Shown: positions 34,052-45,015 of the stretch, one piece after another
Layout: each line of letters begins with the position of its first letter
Numbering within the stretch: the first letter of the stretch is position 1
Assembly (NCBI GenBank): GCA_027575765.1
Contig: JANBPT010000059.1
Coordinates: 1-64,000 of the forward strand
Origin: Tieghemiomyces parasiticus
Lineage: Eukaryota > Kickxellomycota > Dimargaritomycetes > Dimargaritales > Dimargaritaceae
DNA length: 64,000 nucleotides
Reading direction: 5' to 3'
The notes under the pieces: model-generated
The model's database searches: none
What the model saw: only the letters and a program-made list of their open reading frames with translations
Told to the model about the DNA's origin: nothing
Program-made: the position numbers and the translations under genes

Positions 34052-35123
34052 ATGCCAACCAGTCTCGCCTCCTTACTCCTCGCCGTCGGCCTGTCGGCCT
34101 TCATGGGCGTACGCAGCCTCCGCCACCGGTCCCTCTCGCGCTCGGGGGCCCTGGCCGCCGGTCTGGTGGGACTCAGCACTTTCTCCAACCCGCACCTGCT
34201 CACCTCGGTGGTCCTCCTGACCTTCTTTGTCTCCAGCTCCAAACTGACCAAGTACCAAGGCACCCGCAAGCAGGCCTTGGACGCCCACTTCACCGAGGGG
34301 GGCCAGCGGGACGTCTGGCAGGTACTGAGCAACGGCCTGACCGGCTCCGTTCTGTCCTTTCTGGCTATGGCCACTAGCCGTGTCCACCCCAGGGCTACCC
34401 TGACACTCATGTACGTGGCCCACTACGCGGCGTGCAACGGCGACACCTGGGCCAGCGAACTGGGCACCTTGCACCCGCACTGGCCCCGTCTCATCACGAC
34501 GGGGTCTTCCGTGCCTCCGGGCACCAATGGCGGGATCAGTACCACGGGCCTGGCTGCATCCCTGGCCGGTGGTGCTGTGGTGGGGCTCGCTGCCGCCCTC
34601 GCCCACCTACTCCAATCAGGATACTACGCCCTCCTCAGCACGACAGCCCCCGTTCAGTTCCCCGCCGACCTCACCGCCCTGAGCCTGGTGGGCGTTGGGG
34701 CCGCCGCAGGACTGGGCGGATCCCTGCTCGATTCGATCCTAGGTGCCCTGTTGCAGTGCTCTTACGTGACGGCCGACGGCAAGGTGTCCAACCGGCGGCA
34801 GCGGGCCGAAGATAAATTGGTAACCGGTCGTGACGTCCTTACCAACAACCAGGTAAGTGTAGGATTAGAGAGGGGGGGGTGCGGGATTTAGACGCCTGGC
34901 CTGCCACGGTAAAGGGATGTCCCAGCGCGAGCCCCATGTGCGCTTCAGCACTAGATAGCCAGCCGTAGCTATTGTCACTTCTCTAATTTATACCCCACCG
35001 CTTAACCCTTTTCCGCTCGTGCTTCCCCCCACCGTTTCGCTACAACGCCAGGTCAATTTTCTATCGTCTCTGAGTATAGCCCTGATCACTGGTGTACTGA
35101 CCTTCGAGGGTCGCACTGATTAA
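34052..35123 (+). CDS. TMEM19-like membrane protein (DUF92 family)
   Basis: Exons 34052-34852 and 35052-35123 (GTAAGT donor, GCCAG acceptor, phase 0) give 290 residues. The family signature is clear: SSSKLTKYQGTRKQ at about 61-74, HYAACNGDTWASELGTL near 120, PRLITT with VPPGTNGGIS near 150, then a small Gly/Ala-rich hydrophobic core. The second exon adds VNFLSSLSIALITG, the conserved NQVN-type end. About six hydrophobic segments are visible. Family members include animal TMEM19 and the plant VTE6 phytyl-phosphate kinase group, so a prenyl or lipid phosphate kinase role is possible but unproven in fungi. The reading frame extends upstream of 34052 without an ATG, so this ATG is the start. The stop is 250 bases from the convergent ZIM17 stop. 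Confidence 0.9.
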
Positions 35124-35373
35124 GTGGGTATTGCCTCTCGTTGTGGCTGACATTTGACTAGCGGCATAGTCTTACTAACACTTTTTAGATTTTGGGATAA
35201 CCCCGTGTTAATTGACATATCCAATGTATCGCAATGGTCTCTTTACCATTGAATCAACCCTCTTTTAAATACAAAAGTTATGTGGGTCTAATATTTATAC
35301 GGATATATGTATATACCAAGAGACAGAAGCGCCACCGTTGATGAAAGTAATAGTTGACTTACCTCCCAATACT

Positions 35374-35952
35374 TTATTCCTTTGGCTTGCCGTCGGGAAG
35401 TGAGGCCAGCTCCGCCCCAGATAAACTACGGTGCACCTGCGGATACTCCTGGGCCAAAAACTCAGTAACGCCCTGCAACTCGGCCGGGGTGGTGTCCTGG
35501 CGGTACCGGACCACTTGCCCCTTCTCCTTAACCAAGTCCTCGACGTTGACGTTCTCGTCCCGGAACCAGCCCAAGTTGTCCGCGATCAAGTGGCGGTTCT
35601 TGCACTCGTCACATTGGATTAGGACCACTCCCTCGGTGTAGGCCTGTTTGGATATGAGCTTCTGCGAGGGAGTCTGACACACTTTACATGTGAAGCGCAG
35701 AAACAGCTTAGGTTGTTCCTGGGGCTCCGGTGTTGGTGTAGGGGTCTTGTGGGTCGTAAGACTGGTAGTGAAGGGCCGAAGGCCACTTACACCGGCTCGG
35801 TAGATAGCAATCCCGGTCAGGCCGAGGGCTGTCGCCTGGCGCCAGGTATGTGCGCGGGCCTGCGCCCTCAAGGTCCGGTAGCCTAATGAGGACCAGGCGG
35901 AGCGCGAGTGGGCACTCACGCGACGGAGAAGTGTGGTGACGGAGGTGTGCAT
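35374..35952 (-). CDS. ZIM17: Zim17/Hep1-type mitochondrial Hsp70 escort protein (DNLZ family)
   Basis: The single-exon 192-residue protein has a long arginine-rich mitochondrial presequence (about residues 1-65, ending near RPFTTSL). The C-terminal zinc-binding core holds FTCKVCQTPSQKLISKQAY with C89 and C92, CDECKNRHLIADNLGWF with C114 and C117, then a charged tail. These are the diagnostic zf-DNL motifs. Known members keep matrix Hsp70 soluble and support protein import and iron-sulfur cluster assembly. The usual arginine after the first CxxC motif (CxTR) is proline here, a small departure. The gene is divergent from the acylpyruvase gene with 439 bases between start codons, and converges with the TMEM19-like gene. 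Confidence 0.94.
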   Translation of the reverse strand: MHTSVTTLLRRVSAHSRSAWSSLGYRTLRAQARAHTWRQATALGLTGIAIYRAGVSGLRPFTTSLTTHKTPTPTPEPQEQPKLFLRFTCKVCQTPSQKLISKQAYTEGVVLIQCDECKNRHLIADNLGWFRDENVNVEDLVKEKGQVVRYRQDTTPAELQGVTEFLAQEYPQVHRSLSGAELASLPDGKPKE

Positions 35953-36391
35953 GGTAGGGTTCGGCTGTAATCACGGGACCGAGGCTTCTGCAGTGAATGT
36001 GCCGGCAGTTGATTGACGTTGCCAGAAAACGAATTTGGCAACTAGCGTACTTGGACGGCGATGGATGCGAAGCGAATTGCAGTGACTAGGTGCAGGAAAT
36101 ACGGGCTGGTCAACAAGCAAGGCAAAGGTGATACATGCGAACTCGAGAAAAACAATATATATATATATATATCAAAGGTAAGGACTTAAGGTCACTTACG
36201 ACACGCCACGTCAACGGCCAGCCAGCCCACCCGAGGTCACATTGCACAGCTGAGTAAGACCACACACCAACCCACCAGGTTGATTCTCCATGGACGTCCG
36301 CTACTCCACTACACGCCCAAGCCGCACGTTGACCCATTCTGTCCTCCTCTTTCCACCTTATTGCCCACCGCCAACTAATCCCGCTGTCGCC
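35953..36391. promoter_or_regulatory. Shared divergent promoter region (ZIM17 and acylpyruvase)
   Basis: The 439 bases between two divergent start codons must hold both promoters. They contain an AT-dinucleotide run (36155-36172) near the middle. No clear oriented TATA box other than this run was seen. The ZIM17 product is mitochondrial and the acylpyruvase product belongs to a family often found there. Confidence 0.5.
36155..36172. repeat. AT microsatellite
   Basis: Nine AT units within the divergent promoter region. Confidence 0.9.
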
Positions 36392-37423
36392 ATGAAGAAC
36401 TTCGTCACTGCCGGCCGTACCATTATCGCCATCGGGCGCAACTACCGGTAAGTCTCGGCTGGCTAGGTTCCCGACCGTGGCCCTCCGAGGGCGGCGGGCC
36501 CTACTAGAAGGTACTAGACTGTTGGCCTTCCATTTGTAGCTTTTGGGACCCGATGGCCGTCTCTCCATTCGGCCGCGCCCCAAGGTACCTTACTACTTCC
36601 CCCCCCTTCTCTTCGCCTGACTGAAGTCCTCTCCTCCTCAAGGTTGTCTACCCGCCCTACTTGGATGCAGCGACCACGCTTTAGAGCTCGGTAACAAGGT
36701 ACCCACCTCACCGTTCTTCTTTCTCAAGCCGACCTCGTCGTACGTGACTAAGCCCAGCCCCATTGAAATCCCCCGCGGCTGCACCGTCCACCATGAAGGT
36801 AAGTCCTGACATCCCACTGTCGTAGACTACAGCCGTCTTGCCCAGATTTCCGGGCTGCCAGCTAACCGGTTCGCCCCATGCTGCTGTCTACTGATATTCA
36901 TTGCTCGCCCCTTGATCCAGTGGAACTCGGCGTTGTGATTGGGCAGCGCGGCCGCGACATTGACCCCGCCGAGGCCGACAGCTACATCGCGGGTTATGCC
37001 CTGGCCCTCGATCTCACCGCACGCAATGTCCAGGAAGAAGTCAAGAAGAAGGGGTTACCCTGGACCACCGCCAAGGGGTTTGACACATTCACCCCGGTCG
37101 GCACGTTTATCCCCAAACACCTCGTACCGAATCCGCACCATGTCCGGCTCTGGTGCGCGGTGGACGACGTGGTGCGGCAGGACGGGTACACCTCTGACAT
37201 GATCTTTCAGATCCCTCAGTTGCTGGCCCATGTCAGTAGCATCATGACCTTGCAACCCGGCGACCTCCTGTTGACGGGAACGCCCAAGGGAGTTGGCGCC
37301 ATCACGCCCGGCCAGGTTATTACGGCCGGGCTCAGCGTCGACGCGAAGGCGGGCGACCTGGAGCAGCTACATTTCCCGATCGTGCAACGTAACGGCGGAT
37401 TCGAGTACCGACCCGCTAAGTGA
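36392..37423 (+). CDS. Acylpyruvase / oxaloacetate decarboxylase, FAHD1-type
   Basis: Three exons, 36392-36447, 36671-36798 and 36921-37423, give 228 residues, close to the ~221 residues of FAHD1. Donors are all GTAAGT; acceptors are GCAG and CCAG. The fumarylacetoacetate hydrolase fold motifs are intact: GRNYRDHALELGN with H21 and E24; FFFLKPTSSY near 36; the metal-binding set E61 and E63 (HHEVELGVVIG) and D92; KKKGLPWTTAKGFD with K113; and LLTGTPKGVG near 190. Family members hydrolyse acylpyruvates or decarboxylate oxaloacetate with Mg2+, usually in mitochondria. The visible N-terminus has no long presequence, so targeting is unclear. The start at 36392 has a good context (GTCGCC ATG). Confidence 0.93.
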
Positions 37424-39240
37424 GCTCGGAATCCGTCTGGTGGCTCAACAAAGTATAAACAAGCCCCGTACGCCTCAATCTGGATAATATTCTTTTTTAC
37501 CCATTATTGCTATACAATTCCTCCAAACTTATACGCATTTATGAGTATGCTACTGGATTGTCGTATTGGCCAATGTAGGGACGTGTGCTCAAATCAATCA
37601 TAACTCATGACGATAGGCTTGAGCTCCCTGAGTTATACCGATACTGTCATATGGGATATGGTAACTTTAGTGTTGGTAGCGCGGTTACCAACTCTAGACA
37701 GGGAGTTGAAGGGCTTACTTGAGATTATATGGCCAATTCAACTGTCTAAACATAAAGGTTGAAGGCGTGAGTAGGAGATGGACGTAAAGGATAGGAAATG
37801 GGCTATGTGGAGACCGACGGTGTCTCTACAGGGGAGTAGAAGTTAATGGATTACAGATTAGCCGAGGTATGTGGTATAGAATGTCATCACCACTACAACT
37901 AAAACGGCACACAGCATTCCGTCTCGGGAGTGTTTAAACACCAGTGGCGGCCAGATGATAATAAAAGCCATATCCAACGTTATATAGTTTTACGGTAGAG
38001 GGGTTGCTTTGACTTACCAATAGTACAAGGGGGGATGTGAGGGTATAAAACGGAGAGAACCCCCAAGGAAGTTGAGACCCCTTGAAGTTTAGTTGTGGGT
38101 GGCTACTTAGGTTTTCTGTTATTGGAAAAAGTTTCCAACTGGTCTGGGTTGGTGACCGTCATCATAAGAGGAAAAGGAAGGGTTCAAAAAGGAGTCGGTT
38201 AAAAGGGGAGAGCAAGATAGTGCCGATCAATTGGGAAATCGATCAGATATAAATATGGAAAAGTTAAACCTAATCAAATGATATTGAAAATATTAGGCCC
38301 TGTTTGTTTAGGCTATTTTCCCCATTTGTTGTATGTCATGAAAAGGAAAAGTGAAAAAGGTAGTTGTGATTGCGAATACTAGTTTTACTCGGAGGCTTGA
38401 AAGGCGGGCTCCGTGGTGTCTTATTCGCGCGAACAAGGATATTGATAGTAAGATAGAGGCGGAAGAATGGTGCTTCGTGCTCAGGCTGCTAGCATCTAGG
38501 GGGGCTGACTGGATAGTCAACAGCAGCAAAAAAGGCGAAGCCGAGACTGAGTCCACTATACCGTGTTTTCTGGACACACTAAAGGCAAACCTGCCCAGCT
38601 ATAAAGGTGAGGCCTCGCGAATGGTGCCAAGGCCGACTGTGTCACCCCATCGGTTGCACCGACATCGCCTAGGCTATTCATTGCACATATTCGCTGCGGA
38701 TGATGAAAGCCGTGAAGTGAAAACGTCGTTAAGGGGGGCATGGAAGTGCGCATGTCGACTTGTATCTCTTTTTACTTGATGTCGGCTCGGAGGTAACACA
38801 CAGCATACCAGAGCAGTGCTGCATCACTCAGCTTAACACTAAGCTCGTATTGCCTGCTATTGACGATAGAGATACGGTGAGATTGAAAAATAGAAGCCAT
38901 TCTAGAATGCTTATAATAGAAGAGTGACACCGACCGACGCCAAGGTCTGTCCTACCTAGGAGGAGTCCACTTGCCAAAGGGGAGACTCCCTGGTATATAC
39001 GTGGTGCCGAATCGCGGTCCTCGCTTGCGCTTGATGGTCCATCGACCTGGTGTGAAATGACACCCTTGCCTTCACCACCATCTTTTCCGCCGTGACCGAC
39101 TTGGGCTACCATGGACGAGATAGGGCGTACAGAGGAGAAGGTGTAGGGAGGGGACGAACTCGACCGCCCGGGTACACCAGCATCTTGCCCCATCTATCCT
39201 CCGGCAATGGTGAGTCCTACCCATCTGCCTTACCACCTAA
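37424..39240. other. AT-rich spacer with a repeat fragment
   Basis: No frame exceeds 142 codons, and the longest (38351-38779) looks random. The stretch holds repeat C copy 2 near 38.0-38.1 kb and resembles the 5-9 kb repeat region in composition. The last part is pyrimidine-rich and leads to the TATA box of the next gene. Confidence 0.5.
38006..38130. repeat. Dispersed repeat C, copy 2 (diverged)
   Basis: Partner of 5676-5810, sharing TACAAGGGGG, an AAACGGAGAG-like block, CCCCAAGGAAG, TTGAAGTT and a GTTATTGG block in the same order and orientation. Confidence 0.42.
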
Positions 39241-39248
39241 TATAAATA
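39241..39248 (+). promoter_or_regulatory. TATA box of the 39.4-kb secreted-protein gene
   Basis: TATAAATA lies 160 bases upstream of the ATG at 39408, followed by a pyrimidine-rich leader. Confidence 0.6.
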
Positions 39249-39407
39249 CCGACCACTTTGGCCCGCTTCAGGCCACTTATCCAGCTTGCTCCCGACCACA
39301 TTCCACACTACTCAACTTATTTGCCCACCCCAACTTTCCTCCACCTTTGGTTACCTCGGCCTCTCCCTTACCCCCTCCCTTCAGTCCCGACGTACCCCTT
39401 CTCCATC

Positions 39408-40574
39408 ATGTACCTCCGTTACGAACTGTTTGGTCTCGCCGTACTGGCCACCATGGCCGTAGCCACCCCGACCGACAACTTCATGAATGTATTTGACACC
39501 ACAGTAAGTGCTTCCCTGTTGGCGTATACGCCTTTAAACCTTGCCACCTCGCACGGAGTTGCATTGCTCTCCCCCCTTCTCAAGTCGTCGTTCCCATCGA
39601 CTCGATGAGCTCGAAGGCAACCTGTTGCAACACCCTCCCTCTTATTAATACCCGTGTCTCTTTACGATGACTCCCCTACCACACCTTACCCGCGTTTTTA
39701 GGTTAACAGCCTTAATGGTCGCGTTACTATGAAGGACAAGTTCACCCAGGAATTGGCCAAAGTTTATGGCCTGGTGGCCCACGAGTTCGCCACCTTCTAT
39801 ATTGGTAAACAGCAGCCAGAGCGAGTCGCTTTGACTGGTACCCCCGTAGCCCAACTTGGGCAATCGAACATCAATATGGCCGACTGGGATCCCAACGAAG
39901 AAAAAACCGTCTCACAATTTACAATCGACCATCCCTGGCTAAGCAGTAGAACCTGGTACTTCAGTCCTAAAATTACCACGCTCATCGGAGTATTGACCCG
40001 CACGGTGAGCAAACCACGTCAGTCCGTCGACTGGAAATCGCTGGCGGAATCGACCCTAACACGCGCCGGTGTGGAGTATGCTAACGGAGGACCCAGCATT
40101 AGCTATTCAGCCGATGACCATGAGGCCTTCGTTTACAATTACCTCCTCCCGCTGTTGTACGCCCAGAGTGACGGGAAAGGATCGTCTGCGCATAGTCAGT
40201 TTTTCAACCAGGTACCTGGGTGGTTTTATTATAACAGGAGCGACGACGGCGCTCGCTTGAATGATGAGCAGAAGATGATGCTGCACTTGGCTCTCAGTAT
40301 CCTGTGGGGCACGGAGTTGGGCGTCCGCGATCTCTACCACAAAGAGCTATTGAGATCGAAATACTTCGAGGAAGTTAAGTCGGGACTGCCGAGCATCCTT
40401 CATTGCGCAAAAGAATTGCAGTTCAGAAAGGCTGAGGAGCTCCTGGAGAAGTTAAACGTGGTCCCGTCGGCTGATGGAGGCCATCTCCGCTGCCAGCGCT
40501 TCCAGCTGGAGCATAATTTGCTCCTCGATAGTAGTGGCAAGACTGCCACGGTGAAGGAGCTGCTGAAGGAGTAA
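39408..40574 (+). CDS. Secreted protein of unknown function
   Basis: Exon 1 (39408-39503) codes for 32 residues and is almost entirely a signal peptide (MYLRYELFGLAVLATMAVAT). The 198-base intron has an ACA|GTAAGT donor and a TTTTTAG acceptor and joins in phase 0 to exon 2 (39702-40574), giving 322 residues. The mature part is mixed alpha/beta in appearance, with a Trp/Tyr/Phe-rich middle (VPGWFYYNRSDDG) and a helical C-terminus (HLALSILWGTELGVRDLYHK). There is no membrane segment, GPI signal or Cys-rich pattern. I do not recognise the family. The architecture (TATA box, ~160-base leader, signal exon, intron, body exon) closely parallels the 10.8-kb gene, though the bodies show no clear similarity. 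Confidence 0.82.
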
Positions 40575-40934
40575 CCGCCGGCCGCACCTGAAACGATCCC
40601 CCTCCCCATGTAGACGATCACCCAAAGCCGCTGTCTCCGTCAATACTGTATGCTTAGAATAGTTGGTCATCTTGACGCGCCAACCTCGTTACCTCTCTGC
40701 TGCAATTCTATAAAGCTGCAATTTCCCCGTTTCACCTAGGCCAATCGTTCCTGTGGATTATTGGTAAACTCATTATACGTTATATTATTGAATACAGATG
40801 GGATGTTTTAGGTAGAATTACAAGTGAAAGGAGAGGAAAAACAGCAAGGAACTGTCAAATGATGTGGATCGTCGGGTGGAGTTAGTCAACACCGTCGATC
40901 GGTTCCCACCTTTGAGAGGTTCGATCGGCGGGTT
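40575..40934. other. Convergent spacer (360 bases)
   Basis: The spacer lies between the stop of the secreted-protein gene and the stop of the minus-strand coiled-coil gene. It is AT-rich in the middle, as expected for two 3' ends, and nothing else is seen. Confidence 0.5.
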
Positions 40935-42908
40935 TCAACTGCGCTGCAGGCTGTAAGAGCGGGTCGATTTGGTGGAGGTGGGGGGGACCGGGGTTTGGGA
41001 GCGACTCGCCGGTTTCAAGGTTCCGGACAGCGGGGTGCGGGCCGACGAAGGGGAAAGTTTACGCGGCCCGACGGCCGATAGACGTAGAGGGACCGGACGG
41101 GGGCCCTCGGGCGACCGCATGGGCGAGGCACGGCCGTTGATAGGTTTGGAGGATGCATGGACCGAGGTCGGAGAGCGCGGAAGGGGTCGCCGCGGCGTGG
41201 CCGCATTGGGCGATGGCAATCGGCCCACCTGACTGCTGGGCCGGACAGGGGTCTTAGCCTCGATCGTTAGGCCACGCGCCCGGGAGGCGGGTCCGCGTAC
41301 TGGTTGCGGGGACGCAACGGTTACCGGCGGCTCGACGTGACTGGCGCTGCGACGGATAGTACGGCCCGGTGGTACGGCGTGTACGGCCAGGTTCGTAGTG
41401 GGAGGAAGCAAGGGCGATCGGGGCGTCTTGGGAGTGGGAGCTTCGGCTACAGGGGCTGAAGTACCGACGGGGGGTTCTTCCGCGGAGCCCATGTGGGTCA
41501 CCTCTTGCGGCGCCTCCTTACTGCTGTCTTCGTCGGCATTGATAAAGTCCAGAACGGCCTGGTCTACGACCGGAGCCGTGGAACCGTCCTGCGGTATTTG
41601 GTCCTGGACCTCGGTCTGAGAGAGCACCTTCCCGCCGCTGATTTCGGGCACGTAGGAAAGGGCCGCTCGACCGGTCGCAATCATGACCGCGATCTTGTCG
41701 ATGGCGGCGCGGAAGGCCGGATCCTGCGATAGGATTTCCTCCTCGGTTTCGGGCGGGCCGTTGGGGCTGTAGTCGCCAGGCGAGTCGTGGGTCTCGGTTA
41801 GGTCGTCCTCGTCGTCGTCGACGTATTCGAGGATGGTCGTGCGCGGCCGCAGGCCGGCGCGCTGTTCGAGGGCCGTGATCTTTTGTCGCTGGGTACGGAT
41901 CTTGTCCTCGTAAGCCCGGTTGACGGCGAGGAGGGACTGGTTGGTGATTTTGAGGTCCTCGAGCATGCGGTTGGACCGGGCCTCGGTGGCCGTATCGGAC
42001 GCGGCATCGGGACCCTCGGAGGTGTGGGACGACTGACGGCGTAGGCGGGATGGGTGCCACTCGCTCCCGCGGAAGTTGGAATCCTCGGAACGCAGATCAT
42101 CCTCAGCACTGTGCCGCGAGGTCGCGTAGGCCTCCGGGGCATAGGGACCTTCGCGGCGGGACCGGATAATGCGGGCGTTGGGGCCTGTGGGGATGGGTCG
42201 GGAGGCACCATCGGAGAAGACTTTGGACAGGAGCGGCTGGGCGCTGTAGTCCGACGGGGTGTAGGGGTAGGTGTCGGCGGGGGTGGGCGGGTGGTGACTC
42301 TCGCCGGCACCGTGGACGGAGGTGGGCGAGCGCGGGAGGACCGGTGGGGCCAGGTCGGCTAGGGCCGGGGGCGGACGCGCCGCGTGGTCGAGGTGGTGGC
42401 TGTCGGCCCTGACTTGCTCCAGAGGGGAGAGCTGCGAGGGCGACGAAGCGTAGGGAGCCTGGGAGAAGGGGGAGGGCGGCAGCGGCCGGTGGCGCATGGG
42501 AGGATCGAGCAGGCCGCTCGGCGGTGAATGGCCACCGTAAGGACCACGGTGCGAAGTGGGCTCCTCGACAGCGTGGGCCGTTCGTGAACCGTTGTAGCGG
42601 GGCAACGGCGAATCGGCGTACGAGGCGTGTCCTGGGTACCGCGGGTAGACCGGCGGGAGCGGGGCATGGTAGTGACTGTCAACGTAGTAGGGTTCGGGGG
42701 CCGGGTTATCGCGGCGGTAGGACGGGTAGCCCGCGGTGGTCGACGAGGGACCGATAATGTTGGCGCGGCTGACACGCGCCCGGCTGGACAGTTTGCTGGT
42801 AGGCACGCCGGCAAGACTGGACAGGGTGAGGAGATCGTCCTCAAAGCTGGGAGGGAACTGAGAAGGCGTGGTAGGCCGGCTGTAGCGGCCTTCGTGGCCT
42901 CGAAACAT
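40935..42908 (-). CDS. Disordered protein with a central coiled coil, unknown function
   Basis: A single exon codes for 657 residues. The start at 42908 has an excellent context (GCCGCC ATG); the frame is open 72 bases further upstream, but that part looks like leader sequence. Residues 1-300 are low-complexity, rich in Pro, Ser, Tyr and Arg. About 310-353 form a heptad-like helix (MLEDLKITNQSLLAVNRAYE onward, with EDKIRTQRQKI). An acidic patch VDDDEDDLTE and another helical stretch (about 390-450) follow. The last 170 residues are Pro/Ser/Arg-rich and basic with many SP and TP sites. This composition suits a cytoskeletal or polarity scaffold under phosphorylation control, but that is only inference. 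The gene is divergent from the deubiquitinase gene, 2.1 kb away. Confidence 0.8.
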   Translation of the reverse strand: MFRGHEGRYSRPTTPSQFPPSFEDDLLTLSSLAGVPTSKLSSRARVSRANIIGPSSTTAGYPSYRRDNPAPEPYYVDSHYHAPLPPVYPRYPGHASYADSPLPRYNGSRTAHAVEEPTSHRGPYGGHSPPSGLLDPPMRHRPLPPSPFSQAPYASSPSQLSPLEQVRADSHHLDHAARPPPALADLAPPVLPRSPTSVHGAGESHHPPTPADTYPYTPSDYSAQPLLSKVFSDGASRPIPTGPNARIIRSRREGPYAPEAYATSRHSAEDDLRSEDSNFRGSEWHPSRLRRQSSHTSEGPDAASDTATEARSNRMLEDLKITNQSLLAVNRAYEDKIRTQRQKITALEQRAGLRPRTTILEYVDDDEDDLTETHDSPGDYSPNGPPETEEEILSQDPAFRAAIDKIAVMIATGRAALSYVPEISGGKVLSQTEVQDQIPQDGSTAPVVDQAVLDFINADEDSSKEAPQEVTHMGSAEEPPVGTSAPVAEAPTPKTPRSPLLPPTTNLAVHAVPPGRTIRRSASHVEPPVTVASPQPVRGPASRARGLTIEAKTPVRPSSQVGRLPSPNAATPRRPLPRSPTSVHASSKPINGRASPMRSPEGPRPVPLRLSAVGPRKLSPSSARTPLSGTLKPASRSQTPVPPTSTKSTRSYSLQRS

Positions 42909-45015
42909 GGCGGCGGTGTAGGTTGGTGGGGTGAATGTGTGGAGGAGAGACAGGGAGGCGTAATAAGAATGCGGAATCAAGTGCGGTCAGAATGCATCAG
43001 GGTTGGGCAATTGGCTGTAGGATTGGGAGGGGCGACCTCGTAAACAAAGTACGGCTGGATGGGCACGTTACGAAATCCCGGAAGGTTGTAGCGGGATAGG
43101 TCGGGTAGGTTAGGGAGGCAGTGTGGGTTAGGAACGGAACGGGGGTCGGATGGGAGCTGCTGCCAATAGCGCCGGAGCGGAAGGATAAGAACCAAAGGAC
43201 GGGACGGGGAATGCGGCGGCGTCTTCAACACAGGAGACAAGTAAGCGGCTGCGGGGTAGGCGGCGGTGATGGCGGGAGGGGGTGCCAGTGCCAAATATGC
43301 CTGCTGGCCGGATGGGTCGGGAGGGGGAGCGGCGGAGTCTTAAAAAAATCTTACGGGGCGGATCTGGTGGGCCCTAGTGCCAGATGTTTAGATGAAGAGG
43401 GGGTGGGGGCCTTTGTGGGGTACAACCAGCCGTCTAAACCACCACCCCACTGCTCTGCGCCAGTAAGCACAGCCCAGCCGGCCTCCACAGTAGCGCCTTG
43501 CCTGCCGCTTTTCCCTCGCGGTGCAGCCTGCGCCTGCCTCGTCGATTCTGTGCCACGACGCACGTTGGTTAGAAGAATGGTGCGGGCCCTGCCATTAGCC
43601 CAGCGCACCGATCCTGCCCGCACCAGGGGCGAGCGGGCCGGCCCAGCAGATTCAATGGCAGCTGTACGCGTAGAGCTACACACGGCGGGGGGTGCTTTAT
43701 GTGGCACCATTGCCATCCTCTGGTACAGTATGGAAAACAAATATCAGGGGGGGGGGAGATCCCACACGTTCTTGCTCCCTAACGCTCTTTGCCCTCTCGG
43801 CCAGTTCACCAAACCACGCTGGCCCATCGACTCGCCACCCTCCCCCCGTCGCGGCCATTGTTTTGATATTGGCCGGCTCAACTCCAGCGCATCGCAGGTC
43901 AGCTGACTGGCCCGGAATGGTCTTCTGGTGTCGCACGGGCCGCTCGGCGGGAGGAGGTTACACCGCGCGACATCACACGGCAGGTAGGAGGAGGAGGACG
44001 GCGGGTGGCCTACGGAGGGCCAGTTAAGGCTGGTGGTCGTCGCACACGTGTCGGGAGGGACAGACATTAAGCAGCCGTGCCGCACAGGTGGATAGTTCGG
44101 CTAGTGGAAGCCGGCCGGGTCCACCCCGGTTAGGGGGCACTGGTGGTGGGGGCAAAGCGTTGACAGGTTGGGCAGATGGGGGTAGCAGAGGCGGCGTTGG
44201 CCAGCCCCCCAGTCACTGCTGACAAGCACTAGGATGGTGGCACGCGAAGGGGTCTTGGGCCGCCATTACATACCGCAGATACCCGGGTGCTGGTCTGCAT
44301 GGGGGGGGGACGATGGGATAGCCGCATACATTCCGGAGGCGGAACTCCCCGCCGGTGCCTGAGTGGCGAATGAGCGGGCGTGGACCGTACTGGGTGGGCG
44401 GGGGGTGGGGAGCTCAGGCCATTCCCTCTCACTGATCCCTCACGCGCCTGGGATGGCCGAGTCCATTGTGCGCCAGCAAGATAGGCAGCCCACCTTGCCT
44501 GATGGCTCTCTTGCTCACCTATGGGCTGCTAGGGCATACACACCGCCTGCCATCCACCGTCTCGCCTGGCGTCTTGACTGCCCGCACCCTAGAAAATGGA
44601 CTCGCCGTCCGTGCCCCGGTCCCCTTTCGTTCGTGGGCCGACTCTTCCCGTAGCGTTCCATTCCCCAGTACCCTCCTCCCCCGCGACTATCCCTATCGCA
44701 TCCTCATTTACACCCCTCCATTCGACCTCCCCTAGGTCCCCACCCCTACCGCCCATTGGGATTCCTCCCTCGCTTCAGTCCGACGGCACCGACCACCGCC
44801 ACTCCTGTGCTCCTCCCCGGTGTCCGGAAATCCTGCCGCCACCAGCTTGCTCCGTCCCTGCTTCTCACCTCTGCCCGTCCACAACCCACAGCCGGTCTGC
44901 ACCCGCCCTCCGCAACCACCAGCCTCCTTCGTAAACCTATCATCCACGCCAAGCACTGCGCAGCCCCCATCTCCCGCACCCCCGCCCCCATTCTCGACCG
45001 CCTGCCGCCGTCGCC
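42909..45015. other. Long divergent spacer (2.1 kb)
   Basis: The spacer must hold promoters of the coiled-coil gene (minus) and the deubiquitinase gene (plus). Frames of up to about 260 codons are open, but they are low-complexity and match nothing. A ten-G run lies at 43747-43756. The last 400 bases before 45016 are strongly C/T-rich, probably the leader of the deubiquitinase mRNA. Confidence 0.5.

Noticed and set aside
38351..38779. A 142-codon open frame in the AT-rich spacer
   Set aside because: Composition looks random, no motif is present, and it lies next to repeat debris.
43097..43115. TCGGGTAGGTTAGGGAGG, telomere-like word
   Set aside because: Only a single TTAGGG unit is present, with no array.
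43121..43906. A 261-codon frame in the divergent spacer
   Set aside because: Low-complexity Gly/Arg-rich translation with no motif, on GC-rich DNA where stops are rare.
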